Shown in pieces: positions 55,180-63,936 of a DNA stretch of 64,000 nucleotides. Position 1 is the stretch's first letter; each line of letters begins with the position of its first letter. Source of the DNA: Flavobacterium cerinum. GTDB taxonomy: Bacteria; Bacteroidota; Bacteroidia; Flavobacteriales; Flavobacteriaceae. A program made the position numbers and the translations under genes. The stretch lies in contig NZ_CP101751.1 in the NCBI RefSeq assembly GCF_024496085.1, forward strand, positions 1,674,001-1,738,000, given 5' to 3'. The notes beneath the pieces are model-generated. The model did no database searches, was not told the origin of the DNA, and saw nothing but the letters and a program-made list of their open reading frames with translations.

Positions 55180-57375
55180 ATGAAACTAACCGAAATTGAC
55201 TTACACAAAGAGTTAAAAAAGTATTTTGGTTTTAACCAATTCAAAGGTTTACAGGAGGACGTTGTTCGAAGCATTATTACAGGTAATAACACTTTTGTTA
55301 TCATGCCTACCGGTGGTGGAAAATCCCTATGTTACCAACTACCGGCATTGGTGTTAGACGGTACGGCAATTGTTGTTTCTCCGTTGATTGCTTTAATGAA
55401 GAATCAGGTCGATGCGATCAGAAGTTTATCTTCTGAAGCGGGCGTTGCCCACGTATTGAACTCTTCATTGACTAAAACAGAAATTAATCAGGTAAAAAAA
55501 GACATTACTTCAGGTCTGACGAAATTGCTATATGTAGCACCGGAGTCGCTGACAAAAGAAGAATATGTGCATTTTTTACGGGAAGTACCTCTGTCTTTTG
55601 TCGCGATTGACGAAGCACACTGTATCTCGGAATGGGGACATGATTTCCGTCCGGAATACCGAAACCTAAGAAATATCATCAAGCAGCTAGGCGATGTTCC
55701 GGTTATCGGACTAACAGCTACAGCTACCCCTAAAGTGCAAGAGGATATTTTGAAAAACCTGGATATGTCGGATGCTAATACTTTTAAAGCATCCTTTAAC
55801 CGTCCCAATTTGTTTTATGAAGTACGAACAAAAACGAAAAATGTCGAGTCGGATATTATTCGTTTTATCAAACAACATAAAGGAAAATCAGGTGTTATCT
55901 ATTGCCTGAGCCGAAAGAAAGTGGAAGAAATTGCACAGGTACTTCAAGTAAACGGAGTAAGTGCTGTTCCTTATCACGCCGGACTGGATGCGAAAACCAG
56001 AGCCAAACATCAGGATATGTTCCTTATGGAAGATGTTGAAGTAGTAGTAGCAACTATTGCTTTTGGTATGGGTATTGATAAACCGGATGTACGCTATGTG
56101 ATCCATCACGATATACCAAAATCGCTGGAAAGTTACTATCAGGAAACCGGAAGAGCCGGACGTGATGGAGGCGAAGGACATTGTATCGCATACTACTCGT
56201 ATAAAGACATTGAAAAACTCGAGAAATTCATGTCGGGTAAACCTGTTGCCGAACAGGAAATCGGTTTTGCATTGCTACAGGAAGTTGTAGCTTATGCGGA
56301 AACGTCAATGTCGCGTCGTAAATTCCTGTTGCATTACTTCGGTGAAGAATTTGACGATGTTAACGGTGAAGGTGCCGATATGGATGATAATGTTCGGAAT
56401 CCGAAAAAGAAAATCGAAGCGCAGGATCAGGTGGTCACTTTGCTGGAAACAGTGCGTGATACCAAACAATTATACAAGTCCAAAGAAATTATATTTACGC
56501 TGATCGGTAAAATCAATGCGACGATTAAAGCGCATAGAACGGATGCACAACCCTTTTTCGGAAAAGGTCAGCACTTTGAAGAAAAATACTGGATGGCATT
56601 GATTCGTCAGGTTTTAGTGGATGGTCTTTTGTCTAAAGATATCGAGACGTATGGTGTTTTAAAGCTGACGCCAAAAGGAGAGACATTTATTAAAAAACCG
56701 AGCTCCTTTATGATGTCGGAAGATCATGAGTATAGTGAAGCGGATGATGAAGCGGTTGTAACGGCGTCTAAATCGACAGGAACGGCTGATGAAGCGCTGA
56801 TGGGAATGTTGAAAGACTTGCGTAAAAAAGTAGCGAAAAAAATCGGTGTTCCGCCATTTGTAGTGTTTCAGGATCCTTCTCTGGAAGATATGTCGCTTAA
56901 ATACCCGATTAACCTGGAAGAACTAAGTAATGTTCACGGGGTTGGTGAAGGTAAAGCTAAAAAATACGGAAAAGAATTTGTTGAGCTTATCGCCCGATAT
57001 GTGGAAGATAATGATATTGTTCGGCCGGATGATCTGGTTGTGAAATCAACAGGGGCAAACTCGGCGTTAAAACTGTATATTATCCAGAATATCGATAGAA
57101 AACTATCGCTTAACGATATCGCAGCAGCGAAAGGTTTGGATATGGATGCGCTACTGAAAGAAATGGAGCAAATCGTATATTCCGGAACCAAATTAAATAT
57201 CAAATACTGGATTGACGAAATATTGGATGATGATCAACAAGAAGAAATCCATGATTATTTTATGGAATCGGAATCAGATAATATTAAAGATGCCTTAAAA
57301 GAATTTGATGGCGATTATGATACGGAAGAATTACGTCTGATGCGAATCAAATTTATAAGCGAAGTCGCTAATTAA
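55180..57375 (+). CDS. recQ: ATP-dependent DNA helicase RecQ
   Basis: A 3'-5' DNA helicase of 731 residues. Walker A MPTGGGKSLCYQ with Lys48, DEAH box AIDEAHCISEWGHDFRPEY, ATATPKVQ motif III, GRAGRDGGEGHCIAYYS motif VI, a winged-helix RQC region and an HRDC domain (about residues 530-610, LRKKVAKKIGVPPFVVFQD). A further C-terminal helical tail is usual for Bacteroidota RecQ. A strong terminator follows. No regulatory pattern besides the short divergent spacer with kdsD. Confidence 0.96.
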   Translation: MKLTEIDLHKELKKYFGFNQFKGLQEDVVRSIITGNNTFVIMPTGGGKSLCYQLPALVLDGTAIVVSPLIALMKNQVDAIRSLSSEAGVAHVLNSSLTKTEINQVKKDITSGLTKLLYVAPESLTKEEYVHFLREVPLSFVAIDEAHCISEWGHDFRPEYRNLRNIIKQLGDVPVIGLTATATPKVQEDILKNLDMSDANTFKASFNRPNLFYEVRTKTKNVESDIIRFIKQHKGKSGVIYCLSRKKVEEIAQVLQVNGVSAVPYHAGLDAKTRAKHQDMFLMEDVEVVVATIAFGMGIDKPDVRYVIHHDIPKSLESYYQETGRAGRDGGEGHCIAYYSYKDIEKLEKFMSGKPVAEQEIGFALLQEVVAYAETSMSRRKFLLHYFGEEFDDVNGEGADMDDNVRNPKKKIEAQDQVVTLLETVRDTKQLYKSKEIIFTLIGKINATIKAHRTDAQPFFGKGQHFEEKYWMALIRQVLVDGLLSKDIETYGVLKLTPKGETFIKKPSSFMMSEDHEYSEADDEAVVTASKSTGTADEALMGMLKDLRKKVAKKIGVPPFVVFQDPSLEDMSLKYPINLEELSNVHGVGEGKAKKYGKEFVELIARYVEDNDIVRPDDLVVKSTGANSALKLYIIQNIDRKLSLNDIAAAKGLDMDALLKEMEQIVYSGTKLNIKYWIDEILDDDQQEEIHDYFMESESDNIKDALKEFDGDYDTEELRLMRIKFISEVAN

Positions 57376-57399
57376 TTTGATGATCAATTAATAAAATGA

Positions 57400-57438
57400 A
57401 ACACCTGACAGATTTAAAGCTTGTCAGGTGTTTTTTTA
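57400..57438. terminator. Terminator between recQ and the convergent small gene
   Basis: AACACCTGACA (57400-57410) pairs perfectly with TGTCAGGTGTT (57422-57432) around an 11-base loop, followed by a T-run on the plus strand. Confidence 0.88.
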
Positions 57439-57672
57439 TTCGTATAGTTCACCGCGGTGTGGCTTTAAGGCGTCCCGAACGGAAATCATGGTTTCGTCAG
57501 TTACCACTATATAAGCAATGGCGTGCATGTCATTTAGGATTTCAAATCCGGTTATCGTAAGCGGAAGTTTTTCCATAGCGATATATTCTTTTAGATGAAT
57601 TTCGTGATGCTCGGCTGTTTTAGCTGCTGCCGGACCGCGGAAATCCCAAATCAGTTTTATTTGTCTGGACAT
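57436..57672 (-). CDS. Small conserved hypothetical protein
   Basis: A 78-residue protein that I cannot assign to a named family. It starts MSRQIKLIWDFRGPAA, contains AEHHEIHLKEY with three histidines, and ends VRDALKPHRGELYE. Sequence of this kind recurs, as I recall, in Bacteroidota genomes. It has no signal or membrane segment. ATG 57672 is chosen over 57693 because of a -7 element at 57691-57698 that would place the transcription start between them. The histidine pattern could bind metal; this is speculation. Confidence 0.72.
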   Translation of the reverse strand: MSRQIKLIWDFRGPAAAKTAEHHEIHLKEYIAMEKLPLTITGFEILNDMHAIAYIVVTDETMISVRDALKPHRGELYE

Positions 57673-57690
57673 GTTATTAAATTTAAAAGA

Positions 57691-57698
57691 CAAAATTA
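57691..57698 (-). promoter_or_regulatory. Putative -7 element for the small gene
   Basis: The reverse strand reads TAATTTTG, a full -7 match, 18 bases ahead of ATG 57672. It lies over the alternative upstream start and so favours the shorter protein. Confidence 0.45.
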
Positions 57699-57763
57699 CA
57701 AAGGATCATCAAACTGTAAAACTGAAAAATAGAATCAGCTGAAACATTTCTGTTTCAAATCAC

Positions 57764-57771
57764 TATTTTTG
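57764..57771 (+). promoter_or_regulatory. Putative -7 element for the FAD-dependent oxidoreductase gene
   Basis: TATTTTTG matches TAnnTTTG and ends 28 bases ahead of ATG 57800. The -33 half is weak. Confidence 0.45.
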
Positions 57772-57799
57772 CAGTCTGATTTAAAATCAACTCCATAAA

Positions 57800-59362
57800 A
57801 TGCCAAGAGAAATACAAATACAGGTTACTCCGGATGTAGCAGCCAGCCAGGAATTATTACAGGAATATATTGCAAAACTGGTGCAAACGAACAGCTCGGA
57901 TATTCAACATGTTTCAATATTGAAACGTTCTATTGATGCCCGCCAGCGATCGGTGAAAATCAATCTGAAAGTAGCGGTTTATTTCCGGGATGAAAATTTT
58001 ACGGAGTTAAAGATCGATCTTCCGGATTATAAAAATGTAGCGAATGCGCAGGAAGTAATTGTTATAGGTGCCGGACCGGCCGGACTTTTTGCTGCACTGC
58101 AGTTAATCGAACTCGGATTAAAGCCTGTTGTGATAGAAAGGGGAAGAGATGTTCGCGGTCGACGCAGGGATTTAAAAGCGATTAACCGGGATCATGTTGT
58201 TGATGAAGATTCGAACTATTGTTTCGGGGAAGGTGGTGCCGGTACGTATTCAGACGGAAAACTGTATACCCGTTCCAAAAAGAGGGGTGATGTTAATCGT
58301 ATTCTCGAATTATTAGTGGCTTATGGTGCTTCTCCGGATATATTGGTAGAAGCGCATCCGCATATCGGAACAAATAAATTACCGAAAATTATACAGGATA
58401 TCCGGGAGAAAATTATTGAATGTGGAGGAGTAGTGCTATTTGAAACCCGGGTAAATGATATTTTGGTTAAAAATAATGAAGTATACGGAGTCGAAACGCA
58501 TACCGGAGAACAGATTTTGGCGCAAAAAATCATATTGGCTACCGGACATTCGGCCCGGGATATTTTTGAATTACTGGATCGAAAAAAAATACTGATTGAA
58601 GCAAAACCTTTTGCATTAGGCGTTCGGGCTGAACATCCGCAATCGTTAATTGATAGTATTCAATATTCTTGTGATTTCAGAGGCGAATTTTTACCGCCTG
58701 CACCGTATTCAATCGTAAAACAGGTAAACGGAAGAGGAATGTATTCGTTTTGTATGTGTCCGGGTGGTGTTATTGCACCTTGTGCTACGAGTCCCGGTGA
58801 AGTGGTGACTAACGGATGGTCGCCTTCTAAGAGGGATCAGGAAACGGCTAATTCCGGTATTGTGGTGGAATTAAAACTCGAAGATTTTAAACCGTTTGCT
58901 AAATTCGGCGCATTAGCCGGAATGGAATTCCAAAAAGCGATCGAGCAAAAAGCATGGCATCTGGCCGGAGAAACGCAGAAAGTGCCGGCGCAACGAATGG
59001 TTGACTTTACGCAACAAAAAATATCAACATCCATCCCGAAAACGTCTTATGTTCCGGGTACAACCTCAGTGGAATTAGGTCAGGTTTTTCCTGGTTTTTT
59101 AACGCAGATTATGCGGGAAGGTTTTGTGGCTTTCGGAAAATCGATGAATGGCTATTTAACGAATGAGGCAATTCTGCATGCACCGGAAAGTCGTACCTCA
59201 TCACCGGTTCGTATTCCGCGTGATAATTACACTCTGGAGCATTTACAGATAAAAGGTTTGTATCCTTGCGGAGAAGGTGCCGGATATGCCGGCGGGATTA
59301 TTTCTGCTGCGATCGATGGTGAAAAATGTGCCCAGAAAGCGGCTGAAAGTATTGTAAGCTAG
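57800..59362 (+). CDS. FAD-dependent dehydrogenase (COG2509 type)
   Basis: A 520-residue flavoprotein of unknown substrate. An N-terminal small domain (residues 1-85) precedes the dinucleotide motif VIVIGAGPAGLFAALQL. Characteristic COG2509 segments follow: NYCFGEGGAGTYSDGKLYTR, EAHPHIGTNKLPKII, CMCPGGVIAPCATSPGEVV and a C-terminal YPCGEGAGYAGGIISAAIDG that closes the FAD site. It is monocistronic. Confidence 0.87.
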   Translation: MPREIQIQVTPDVAASQELLQEYIAKLVQTNSSDIQHVSILKRSIDARQRSVKINLKVAVYFRDENFTELKIDLPDYKNVANAQEVIVIGAGPAGLFAALQLIELGLKPVVIERGRDVRGRRRDLKAINRDHVVDEDSNYCFGEGGAGTYSDGKLYTRSKKRGDVNRILELLVAYGASPDILVEAHPHIGTNKLPKIIQDIREKIIECGGVVLFETRVNDILVKNNEVYGVETHTGEQILAQKIILATGHSARDIFELLDRKKILIEAKPFALGVRAEHPQSLIDSIQYSCDFRGEFLPPAPYSIVKQVNGRGMYSFCMCPGGVIAPCATSPGEVVTNGWSPSKRDQETANSGIVVELKLEDFKPFAKFGALAGMEFQKAIEQKAWHLAGETQKVPAQRMVDFTQQKISTSIPKTSYVPGTTSVELGQVFPGFLTQIMREGFVAFGKSMNGYLTNEAILHAPESRTSSPVRIPRDNYTLEHLQIKGLYPCGEGAGYAGGIISAAIDGEKCAQKAAESIVS

Positions 59363-59439
59363 TTTTTTTTGCAGTTTTCATAGTCGACTATTTGTAGTAT
59401 TTGTCTTGTTTTTAAGAAGGTGTATTCTAAATAAACAAG

Positions 59440-60375
59440 CTATTTTTGTTTTTGTAGCCAGGTTAAAGCGGCTTTAATCGTTTGGTTGGGTAAACTTTCC
59501 TGATCGGGTGTAACACCGTTTCGATATTCTTTTTGATTGCGATCAGCAAAAAATGCAACGGTAATTGTTAGTGTAGCGCCGTCTGAAAGCGTATAGGTTT
59601 CATTTGTAGAAGTGTGGCCATATGTACTAGCTCCGAAACTTCTGGTGTTGGGACGGCTTTTAAAGGCTACTGCTATAGCTTCTCCTGAATTTCGGGTGGT
59701 ATTGTCGGTTATTACAGCAACCGGAGGAGTATTCCTTTTTAATTGGTGGAATTGGTAGATGTCTTCTATAATAGTAGTTCCGTATTGTACTTTTCCGTTT
59801 TCAATAATCCACGGTTCAGAAGAGTTTCCGTCTGTAAAATAACCAACAGTTCCGTTACCTAAAACCGGAGCTATCGAGGCGAGCATCGGACTGAGCGGGC
59901 CTGTAATATTACCTCTTAAATCAACGATCCAACCTTTTACATTGCGATTGTCCTGTGCGGTAATCTGTTGAATCAGATGTTGACGGTACATTTCAATCTC
60001 ATCTTCGTCTTTTGGAAACCCTGTTAAATGCAGATAACCTATATTTTTCGGGATCGTTTCAGTAATAGTTGACGGTTGTGCAGTGTCGTTGTCGAAATCG
60101 TCTGTTTTCGGCGTGTTAAAAGAACTGTTCGGATCCTGTAATAGCTGTAAGGCATATACGATAGTAGCATGCGTGTCTTTATTCGAATCAGCGTGTGACA
60201 GTACATCGGCTTTAAATTGCGGCCAATTGATTTTATGTCGGTTTACGGATTTCGTTTCTAATAAAGTAAGTACTTCTTTCAGGTATGTTTTGGTTTCCGG
60301 AGCTATAGGCTGTTCTGCTTTTCGGCAACCGGATAATACGGTTACTACCAATAATATTGTGAATAATGATTTCAT
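59440..60375 (-). CDS. S41-family peptidase lipoprotein
   Basis: A 311-residue lipoprotein with signal peptide and lipobox LSGC (lipidated Cys17). The mature part has the S41 (C-terminal processing/tail-specific protease-like) core: IGYLHLTGFP, KGWIVDLRGNITGPLS, VAVITDNTTRNSGEAIAVAF with the likely nucleophile Ser in NSGEA, and RSFGASTYGHTS. There is no PDZ domain, so it resembles the short nisin-resistance-type members. Location should be periplasmic, outer- or inner-membrane anchored. Confidence 0.8.
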   Translation of the reverse strand: MKSLFTILLVVTVLSGCRKAEQPIAPETKTYLKEVLTLLETKSVNRHKINWPQFKADVLSHADSNKDTHATIVYALQLLQDPNSSFNTPKTDDFDNDTAQPSTITETIPKNIGYLHLTGFPKDEDEIEMYRQHLIQQITAQDNRNVKGWIVDLRGNITGPLSPMLASIAPVLGNGTVGYFTDGNSSEPWIIENGKVQYGTTIIEDIYQFHQLKRNTPPVAVITDNTTRNSGEAIAVAFKSRPNTRSFGASTYGHTSTNETYTLSDGATLTITVAFFADRNQKEYRNGVTPDQESLPNQTIKAALTWLQKQK

Positions 60376-60462
60376 GATGTAGCTTCAATTACCGGTAAAG
60401 GTACTACATCTGTTAACTGAAAAAGGTATGCTTTAACGCTTTATTCAGATTTAGAGGCGTAC

Positions 60463-60927
60463 TTATTTGTCGACCGGATGAAATAACGGACGCTCCATGC
60501 GTACCAGATCAAAACCGATATCCCAAAAATCTTTGACTATCTCTTTGGTTTCGAAACCGAACTTTTCGTAGAACGGATAAACTAATTGGGAGGTTCGCAC
60601 TGAAATTAATTGAATGCCACCTAACTTCTGGATTTCCTGAATTCGGAATCGGGTTAGAGCAGATCCGAGACCTTTGCCTTGACTGTCCGGATGAAAGAGA
60701 TCCCATGATATTTTAGCGGTTTTCAGATCTTCTGTTCGGTTAAATCCGCCGGAGCCTAAAATGATGCCATCAACTTCAACCACAAAATAATAGTCGAGAT
60801 GATGTTCCAGGTATTCCTCAAAATCGGCTTCTTCATCCGGAGCAAAATAGTCAGGAATATTCAAACGGATTAAAGTCATAAGCTGACTTTTGTCGTTGCT
60901 GTGATAGGGACGGATATTGAGATTCAT
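60463..60927 (-). CDS. GNAT-family N-acetyltransferase
   Basis: A 154-residue acetyl-CoA-dependent transferase. IRPYHSNDKSQLMTLIRLN is the first strand and helix, and HPDSQGKGLGSALTRFRIQEI carries the Q/RxxGxG/A cofactor loop. VSVRTSQLVYPFYEKFGFE is the terminal motif. The substrate is unknown. It lies upstream of the S41 gene on the same strand with an 87-base gap. Confidence 0.87.
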   Translation of the reverse strand: MNLNIRPYHSNDKSQLMTLIRLNIPDYFAPDEEADFEEYLEHHLDYYFVVEVDGIILGSGGFNRTEDLKTAKISWDLFHPDSQGKGLGSALTRFRIQEIQKLGGIQLISVRTSQLVYPFYEKFGFETKEIVKDFWDIGFDLVRMERPLFHPVDK

Positions 60928-61053
60928 TTGTTGTGCAGTATTTTGTGATGAATAGGAGAAAGGTAATAAAAGTTTTGCTTATTATAAGAAAATACGCTTG
61001 TTTTTTAATAAGGAGACAATCGAGATACGTTTATTTAAACCGTTTCTTTTTTG

Positions 61054-61061
61054 TAATTTTG
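61054..61061 (+). promoter_or_regulatory. Putative -7 element for idi
   Basis: TAATTTTG matches TAnnTTTG and lies 18 bases ahead of ATG 61079. The -33 half is not clear. Confidence 0.45.
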
Positions 61062-61078
61062 GCAGGTAATCCAAAACT

Positions 61079-61606
61079 ATGATAGAAGAAAAAGTAATTT
61101 TAGTTAATGAAAACGACGAACCGATAGGGTTGATGCCGAAAATGGAAGCGCATGAAAAAGCGATGCTGCATCGTGCTTTCTCGGTATTTGTGCTGAATGA
61201 AAAAAACGAAATCATGCTGCAACAGCGAGCACATCACAAGTATCATTCGCCGTTATTGTGGACCAATACCTGTTGTAGTCATCAAAGGGAAGGGGAAAAT
61301 AATATTCAGGCCGGATCAAGAAGATTACAGGAAGAGATGGGATTTACAACAGAATTGAAAGAGCTTTTTTCATTTATCTATAAAGCGCCTTTCGATAACG
61401 GATTAACGGAACATGAGCTGGATCACGTAATGATCGGATATTATAACGATGTACCGCAAATTAACCCGGAAGAAGTAGAAAGTTGGAAATGGATGACGAT
61501 TGAAGCGGTTAAAGAAGATATGGAGCGCAATCCGGATATTTATACGGTTTGGTTTAAAATTATTTTTGACAAGTTTTATCATTATCTGGAAGCACATAAA
61601 GTTTAA
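61079..61606 (+). CDS. idi: Isopentenyl-diphosphate delta-isomerase, type I
   Basis: Interconverts isopentenyl and dimethylallyl diphosphate for isoprenoid synthesis, including undecaprenyl carrier lipids. The 175-residue Nudix-fold enzyme shows LHRAFSVFVLNEKNEIMLQQ, the catalytic-cysteine region LLWTNTCCSHQREGE, GSRRLQEEMGF of the Nudix box and ELDHVMIGYYN with the metal-binding Glu. First of a likely three-gene operon with queD-like and bcp genes (gaps of 6 and 2 bases). Confidence 0.94.
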   Translation: MIEEKVILVNENDEPIGLMPKMEAHEKAMLHRAFSVFVLNEKNEIMLQQRAHHKYHSPLLWTNTCCSHQREGENNIQAGSRRLQEEMGFTTELKELFSFIYKAPFDNGLTEHELDHVMIGYYNDVPQINPEEVESWKWMTIEAVKEDMERNPDIYTVWFKIIFDKFYHYLEAHKV

Positions 61607-61612
61607 AATACC

Positions 61613-62023
61613 ATGAGAGTAACTGTAAGCCGAAAAGCCCATTTTAATGCCGCACACCGATTGTACCGGAAAGATTGGACGTTTGAAAAAAATCAGTCCG
61701 TTTTCGGGAAATGTAACAATCCGAATTATCACGGCCATAATTATGAGCTCATTGTAAGTGTGACCGGAGAAATAGATACGGAAACAGGTTATGTAATGGA
61801 TCTTGGGGAATTGGCAACAATCATTCATCAGGAAGTAGAAGAAAAGCTGGATCATAAAAATCTGAATCTGGATGTCCCGGAATTTGAAAATCTGAACCCG
61901 ACGGCGGAACATATCGCAGTAGTGATCTGGAATAAACTCAGAGCCAAAATCGCGTCTGATAAAGAGCTGGAAGTAGTTTTATATGAAACACCGAGAAATT
62001 TTGTAACCTATAACGGAAAATAA
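61613..62023 (+). CDS. queD: 6-carboxytetrahydropterin synthase family (QueD/PTPS) protein
   Basis: A 136-residue T-fold enzyme of the queuosine or pterin pathway. The zinc ligands are His in KAHFNAAHRL and the two in CNNPNYHGHNYELIV, whose cysteine is the proton-relay residue. LGELATIIHQEVEEKLDHKNLN and FENLNPTAEHIAVVIW complete the family pattern. The wording fits the bacterial 6-carboxy form; classical 6-pyruvoyl synthase cannot be fully excluded. Confidence 0.9.
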   Translation: MRVTVSRKAHFNAAHRLYRKDWTFEKNQSVFGKCNNPNYHGHNYELIVSVTGEIDTETGYVMDLGELATIIHQEVEEKLDHKNLNLDVPEFENLNPTAEHIAVVIWNKLRAKIASDKELEVVLYETPRNFVTYNGK

Positions 62024-62025
62024 AG

Positions 62026-62481
62026 ATGAGTTTAAAAGTAGGCGACCGTATTCCGGAATTTGAAACAACCGATGCGAAAGGAGAAGTTTTTACGATAAAC
62101 ACTGTATTAGGAAAAAAAGCGTTGGTGATTTACTTTTATCCGAAAGATGATACACCGGGCTGTACAAAAGAAGCCTGTGCTTTTCGGGATAGCTATGAAG
62201 ATTTTCTTGATCTCGGTGCCGAAGTGATCGGTATCAGCGGCGATAGTAGTGCTTCTCATGAAAAATTTGCCGCACGTTATAATTTACCTTTTATCTTATT
62301 GGCTGATAAAGGCAATAAAATCCGAAAACAATTTGGTGTTCCGACGAATTTACTCGGATTACTTCCCGGACGTGTTACTTATGTGGTAGATAACAAAGGC
62401 GTTATTTGTTCTGTCTTTAATAGTATGAATGCCGCACAACATATGCCGCAAGCACTCGAAGTGCTTAAAGCGATGAAATAA
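62026..62481 (+). CDS. bcp: Thioredoxin-dependent peroxiredoxin (Bcp/PrxQ type)
   Basis: Reduces hydroperoxides. The 151-residue protein has the peroxidatic cysteine in YPKDDTPGCTKEACAFRD with a resolving cysteine five residues later (TPGCTKEAC), which is typical of alpha-type PrxQ. EVIGISGDSSASHEKFA and VTYVVDNKGVICSVF follow. It is the last gene of the idi operon; a terminator follows. Confidence 0.94.
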   Translation: MSLKVGDRIPEFETTDAKGEVFTINTVLGKKALVIYFYPKDDTPGCTKEACAFRDSYEDFLDLGAEVIGISGDSSASHEKFAARYNLPFILLADKGNKIRKQFGVPTNLLGLLPGRVTYVVDNKGVICSVFNSMNAAQHMPQALEVLKAMK

Positions 62482-62506
62482 GTTTTAACACAACTAAAAA
62501 GAATTG

Positions 62507-62532
62507 CTTTTGGTTATTTCCAAAAGTTTTTT
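62507..62532 (+). terminator. Intrinsic terminator after bcp
   Basis: CTTTTGG (62507-62513) pairs with CCAAAAG (62520-62526) around loop TTATTT, followed by six T residues. Confidence 0.8.
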
Positions 62533-62533
62533 G

Positions 62534-62541
62534 CATTTTTG
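62534..62541 (+). promoter_or_regulatory. Weak -7 element for manA
   Basis: CATTTTTG differs from TAnnTTTG by two bases in its first pair. A TTTTG in the terminator stem (62508-62512) is 21 bases upstream, so the promoter may overlap the terminator. Confidence 0.3.
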
Positions 62542-62564
62542 CTGACCTAACGAATTTTAGATTT

Positions 62565-63533
62565 ATGACAATAAATTGGTATCCGCTTGTTTTTAAACCC
62601 ATTTTAAAAGATAGAATTTGGGGAGGAGCCAAATTATCCTCATTACTTCATAAAGATATTATATCGGAAACGACCGGTGAAAGCTGGGAAATTTCGACCG
62701 TTCCCGGTGATGTAAGCGTAGTAAAAAACGGTGCGTTGGCCGGAAAATCCCTGAACGAACTTTTAGAATTAGCTCCGGAAGCATTACTGGGAGAAAAAGT
62801 ATATTCGAAATTCGGAAAAACATTTCCGTTGTTGTTTAAATTCCTTGACGCTAAAGAGGATTTATCGATTCAGTTGCACCCTAATGATGAATTGGCACGT
62901 AAACGGCATAATTCATTCGGGAAAACCGAAATGTGGTATGTTATGCAAGCCGATCCGGATTCCCGGATAATAGTAGGTTTTGAAGAAACTTCTTCGCCGG
63001 ATGAATATCTGTATCATCTGGAACATAAAACACTGACCAAAATATTAAAAGAAATAAAAGTAGCTCCGGGTGATGTTTTCTTTTTGGAAACCGGAACGAT
63101 ACACGCTATCGGAGCAGGAATTGTAATCGCTGAAATTCAACAGACATCCGATATTACGTATCGTGTATACGATTGGGATCGCGTGGATGCACAAGGGAAA
63201 TCAAGAGAGTTACATATCGAACTGGCATTGGATGCGATCGATTATTCAGTTTCGGATGCAAAATGTAAATATGCACAAACGGTTAATGTTTCCAATCCGG
63301 TTATTGACTGTCCTTATTTTACAACAAATTTTATCCCGTTAAACGGACAGCAGACTTTCTATAAGAATGGTGATTCCTTTACGGTTTTAGTTTGTACCAA
63401 AGGCACTTTTTCAATAATGGTCAATGATGTTGCCACTGCGTTCCGGGAAGGCGATACGATATTGATACCGGCAGTAATAACTGATTTTCAATTAAGCGGA
63501 GAAGCCTCATTGTTAGAAATATTCATTTCTTAA
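62565..63533 (+). CDS. manA: Mannose-6-phosphate isomerase, type I
   Basis: Interconverts fructose-6-phosphate and mannose-6-phosphate for GDP-sugar supply. The 322-residue cupin-type enzyme has LKDRIWGGAKLSSLL, zinc ligands in IQLHPNDELARKRHN and GKTEMWYVM, the active-site GTIHAIGAGIVIAEIQQ and YRVYDWDRVDAQG. The short class I length is usual in Bacteroidota. It may contribute precursors to the surface glycans. Confidence 0.93.
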   Translation: MTINWYPLVFKPILKDRIWGGAKLSSLLHKDIISETTGESWEISTVPGDVSVVKNGALAGKSLNELLELAPEALLGEKVYSKFGKTFPLLFKFLDAKEDLSIQLHPNDELARKRHNSFGKTEMWYVMQADPDSRIIVGFEETSSPDEYLYHLEHKTLTKILKEIKVAPGDVFFLETGTIHAIGAGIVIAEIQQTSDITYRVYDWDRVDAQGKSRELHIELALDAIDYSVSDAKCKYAQTVNVSNPVIDCPYFTTNFIPLNGQQTFYKNGDSFTVLVCTKGTFSIMVNDVATAFREGDTILIPAVITDFQLSGEASLLEIFIS

Positions 63534-63555
63534 TCTTTAATCAAAAGAATAGTTG

Positions 63556-63563
63556 TAATTTTG
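63556..63563 (+). promoter_or_regulatory. Putative -7 element for the 88-residue gene
   Basis: TAATTTTG matches TAnnTTTG and lies 27 bases ahead of ATG 63590. The -33 half is weak. Confidence 0.45.
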
Positions 63564-63589
63564 CCATCGAAATTTTAAACATTAGAAAA

Positions 63590-63856
63590 ATGGCAAGCGT
63601 TAGAAATTTAAAAAAAGACATCAACTACGTTTTAGGTGATATTATTGAAGCAGTTTACATTTGGGAAATGACTACTACAGGAAAACCAACTGAAGCTTCT
63701 GACGACTTAGTAACGGAAGCGATCGCAACATTTGATAATTTGGTAACAAAAGTGAATCAAAAAAATGTTGAAAATAAAAAAGCGCATTTTAAGCAAATTA
63801 ATAAAGAATTAGAAGAGGCTGCAAATCAGTTGGTTGATAAAGTTAACGCCCTGTAG
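63590..63856 (+). CDS. Small conserved hypothetical protein, helical
   Basis: An 88-residue charged protein that I cannot assign to a named family. It starts ASVRNLKKDINYVLGDIIEA, contains two or three long amphipathic helices (QKNVENKKAHFKQINKELEE) and ends LVDKVNAL. No membrane segment or signal. It has its own -7 element and stands alone between manA and a tRNA gene, so it is probably expressed as a single gene. Confidence 0.75.
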   Translation: MASVRNLKKDINYVLGDIIEAVYIWEMTTTGKPTEASDDLVTEAIATFDNLVTKVNQKNVENKKAHFKQINKELEEAANQLVDKVNAL

Positions 63857-63890
63857 TCTGAAAAATCAATAAAAAAGTGCTCAAAAAATA

Positions 63891-63921
63891 TTTGGAAGTT
63901 TAAAAAACAACCTTATATTTG
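63891..63921 (+). promoter_or_regulatory. Strong promoter for the tRNA-Thr gene
   Basis: TTTG (63891-63894), exactly 19 bases, TATATTTG (63914-63921): a perfect Bacteroidota promoter ending 15 bases before the tRNA. Confidence 0.8.
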
Positions 63922-63936
63922 CAACCGAATTGAGAC

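Noticed and set aside
56294..56503. 69-codon open frame on the plus strand inside recQ
   Set aside because: Overlaps recQ in another frame; no features of a real gene.
61403..61912. 169-codon open frame on the minus strand
   Set aside because: Covers parts of idi and the queD-like gene in reverse; the phenylalanine-rich translation is typical of an antisense shadow.
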